Origin: Planctomycetota bacterium
GTDB lineage: Bacteria > Planctomycetota > MHYJ01 > JACPRB01
Assembly (NCBI GenBank): GCA_016200125.1
Contig: JACQFK010000596.1
Coordinates: forward strand, 1-12,971
Length of the DNA: 12,971 bases
Reading direction: 5' to 3'
In this document: piece after piece, positions 12,761 through 12,971 of the stretch
How positions within the stretch are numbered: the stretch's first letter is position 1
How the letters are laid out: every line of letters begins with the position of its first letter
Notes under the pieces: generated by a model
Database searches by the model: none
The model's input: only the letters and a program-made list of their open reading frames with translations
What the model was told of the DNA's origin: nothing
Position numbers and translations under genes: made by a program

Positions 12761-12804
12761 GGGCGGGGGAATCCAGCACAATTTCCCGCGGAATTCCCCC
12801 GCCC
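12761..12804 (-). terminator. 12-base perfect inverted repeat between padR and the upstream gene
   Basis: GGGCGGGGGAAT (12761-12772) pairs exactly with ATTCCCCCGCCC (12793-12804) around a 20-base loop. It lies between the stop of the partial helix-turn-helix gene (12818) and the padR start, both on the - strand. No T-run follows the stem, so a factor-independent terminator is possible but not typical. It also sits where the padR -35 would be, so a protein-binding role is an alternative. Confidence 0.45.
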
Positions 12805-12817
12805 CTCTCCCAGCGGA

Positions 12818-12971
12818 CTACTTCGATCCCCCTCCCCAGGGCCTCCGCACGTCGTAGAACGGCGCGCCGGTCCTCGACGCCCGGATCGAGCGGATGAGCT
12901 TTCTCCGGACGAGCACCTTGACCGCGTCCTGGACGGCGCTCTTGGACAGCCCGGTGCCGGACGCGAGCGAC
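12818..12971 (-). CDS. C-terminal end of a winged helix-turn-helix protein (partial)
   Basis: Only the last 51 codons are in the window, ending in TAG at 12820-12818; the start lies beyond the right edge. The reading frame gives 'SLASGTGLSKSAVQDAVKVL', then 'VRRKLIRSIR' and a short tail 'FYDVRRPWGGGSK'. The 'SLASGTGLSKSAVQDAVKVL' stretch is a clear helix-turn-helix with recognition helix, and 'RRKLI' begins the wing, as in marR- or replication/mobilisation-type winged helices. No T-run or other terminator follows directly; a 12-base inverted repeat begins 14 bases after the stop. The whole protein cannot be assigned. It may be an independent regulator next to the PadR operon. Confidence 0.7.
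   Translation of the reverse strand, partial: SLASGTGLSKSAVQDAVKVLVRRKLIRSIRASRTGAPFYDVRRPWGGGSK

Overview
The window is GC-rich, densely coding bacterial DNA. From about position 70 to 11820 every convincing gene is on the + strand. After a 6-base convergent gap, the last 1.1 kb is on the - strand. The organism is probably a diderm with lipoproteins, and Planctomycetota or a nearby GC-rich lineage is my best guess. The hints are a four-zinc-ribbon protein with the 'CxCG...LxxP...G...CPxC' style common there, a bacterial B-box finger, several TPR lipoproteins, and the local style of MutS. This is inferred from protein character only; no rRNA or other phylogenetic marker was compared.

Layout. 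A strong sigma70-type promoter (70-97) precedes holA (DNA polymerase III delta, 118-1134). Next comes a tightly spaced run of poorly known envelope genes: a small two-CxxC protein (1145-1351), two related single-pass membrane proteins with Pro/Ala-rich N-termini (1389-1973 and 1985-3334, the second with a long Lys/Pro/Glu linker), a TPR-like lipoprotein (3379-4323), a small TPR lipoprotein (4320-4658), a membrane-anchored B-box finger protein (4664-5017) and a TPR+SPOR lipoprotein (5010-5771). A soluble four-zinc-ribbon protein (5810-6922) and an unrecognised protein (6977-7750) follow. Then come a minimal Tat translocase (tatA 7823-8044, tatC 8041-8751), a zinc-ribbon membrane protein (8764-9282) and mutS (9322-11820), which has its own -10-like element. 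On the - strand are a PadR regulator (12727-12401) and a HAAS-type membrane protein (12429-11827) in one overlapping operon, with a near-perfect palindromic operator over the padR start, and the C-terminal end of a winged-helix protein running off the right edge.

How it may work together. HolA and MutS are housekeeping replication and repair proteins that flank the rest. The 1389-5771 block is the most likely undescribed system. It would have inner-membrane proteins with a stiff extended linker, lipoproteins carrying TPRs, and a SPOR domain that would bind denuded peptidoglycan, consistent with an envelope-spanning or wall-linked assembly. That is inference from domain architecture and gene order; nothing in the sequence shows the substrate or phenotype.

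No gap between genes exceeds 300 bases. The first 69 bases hold nothing I can identify.
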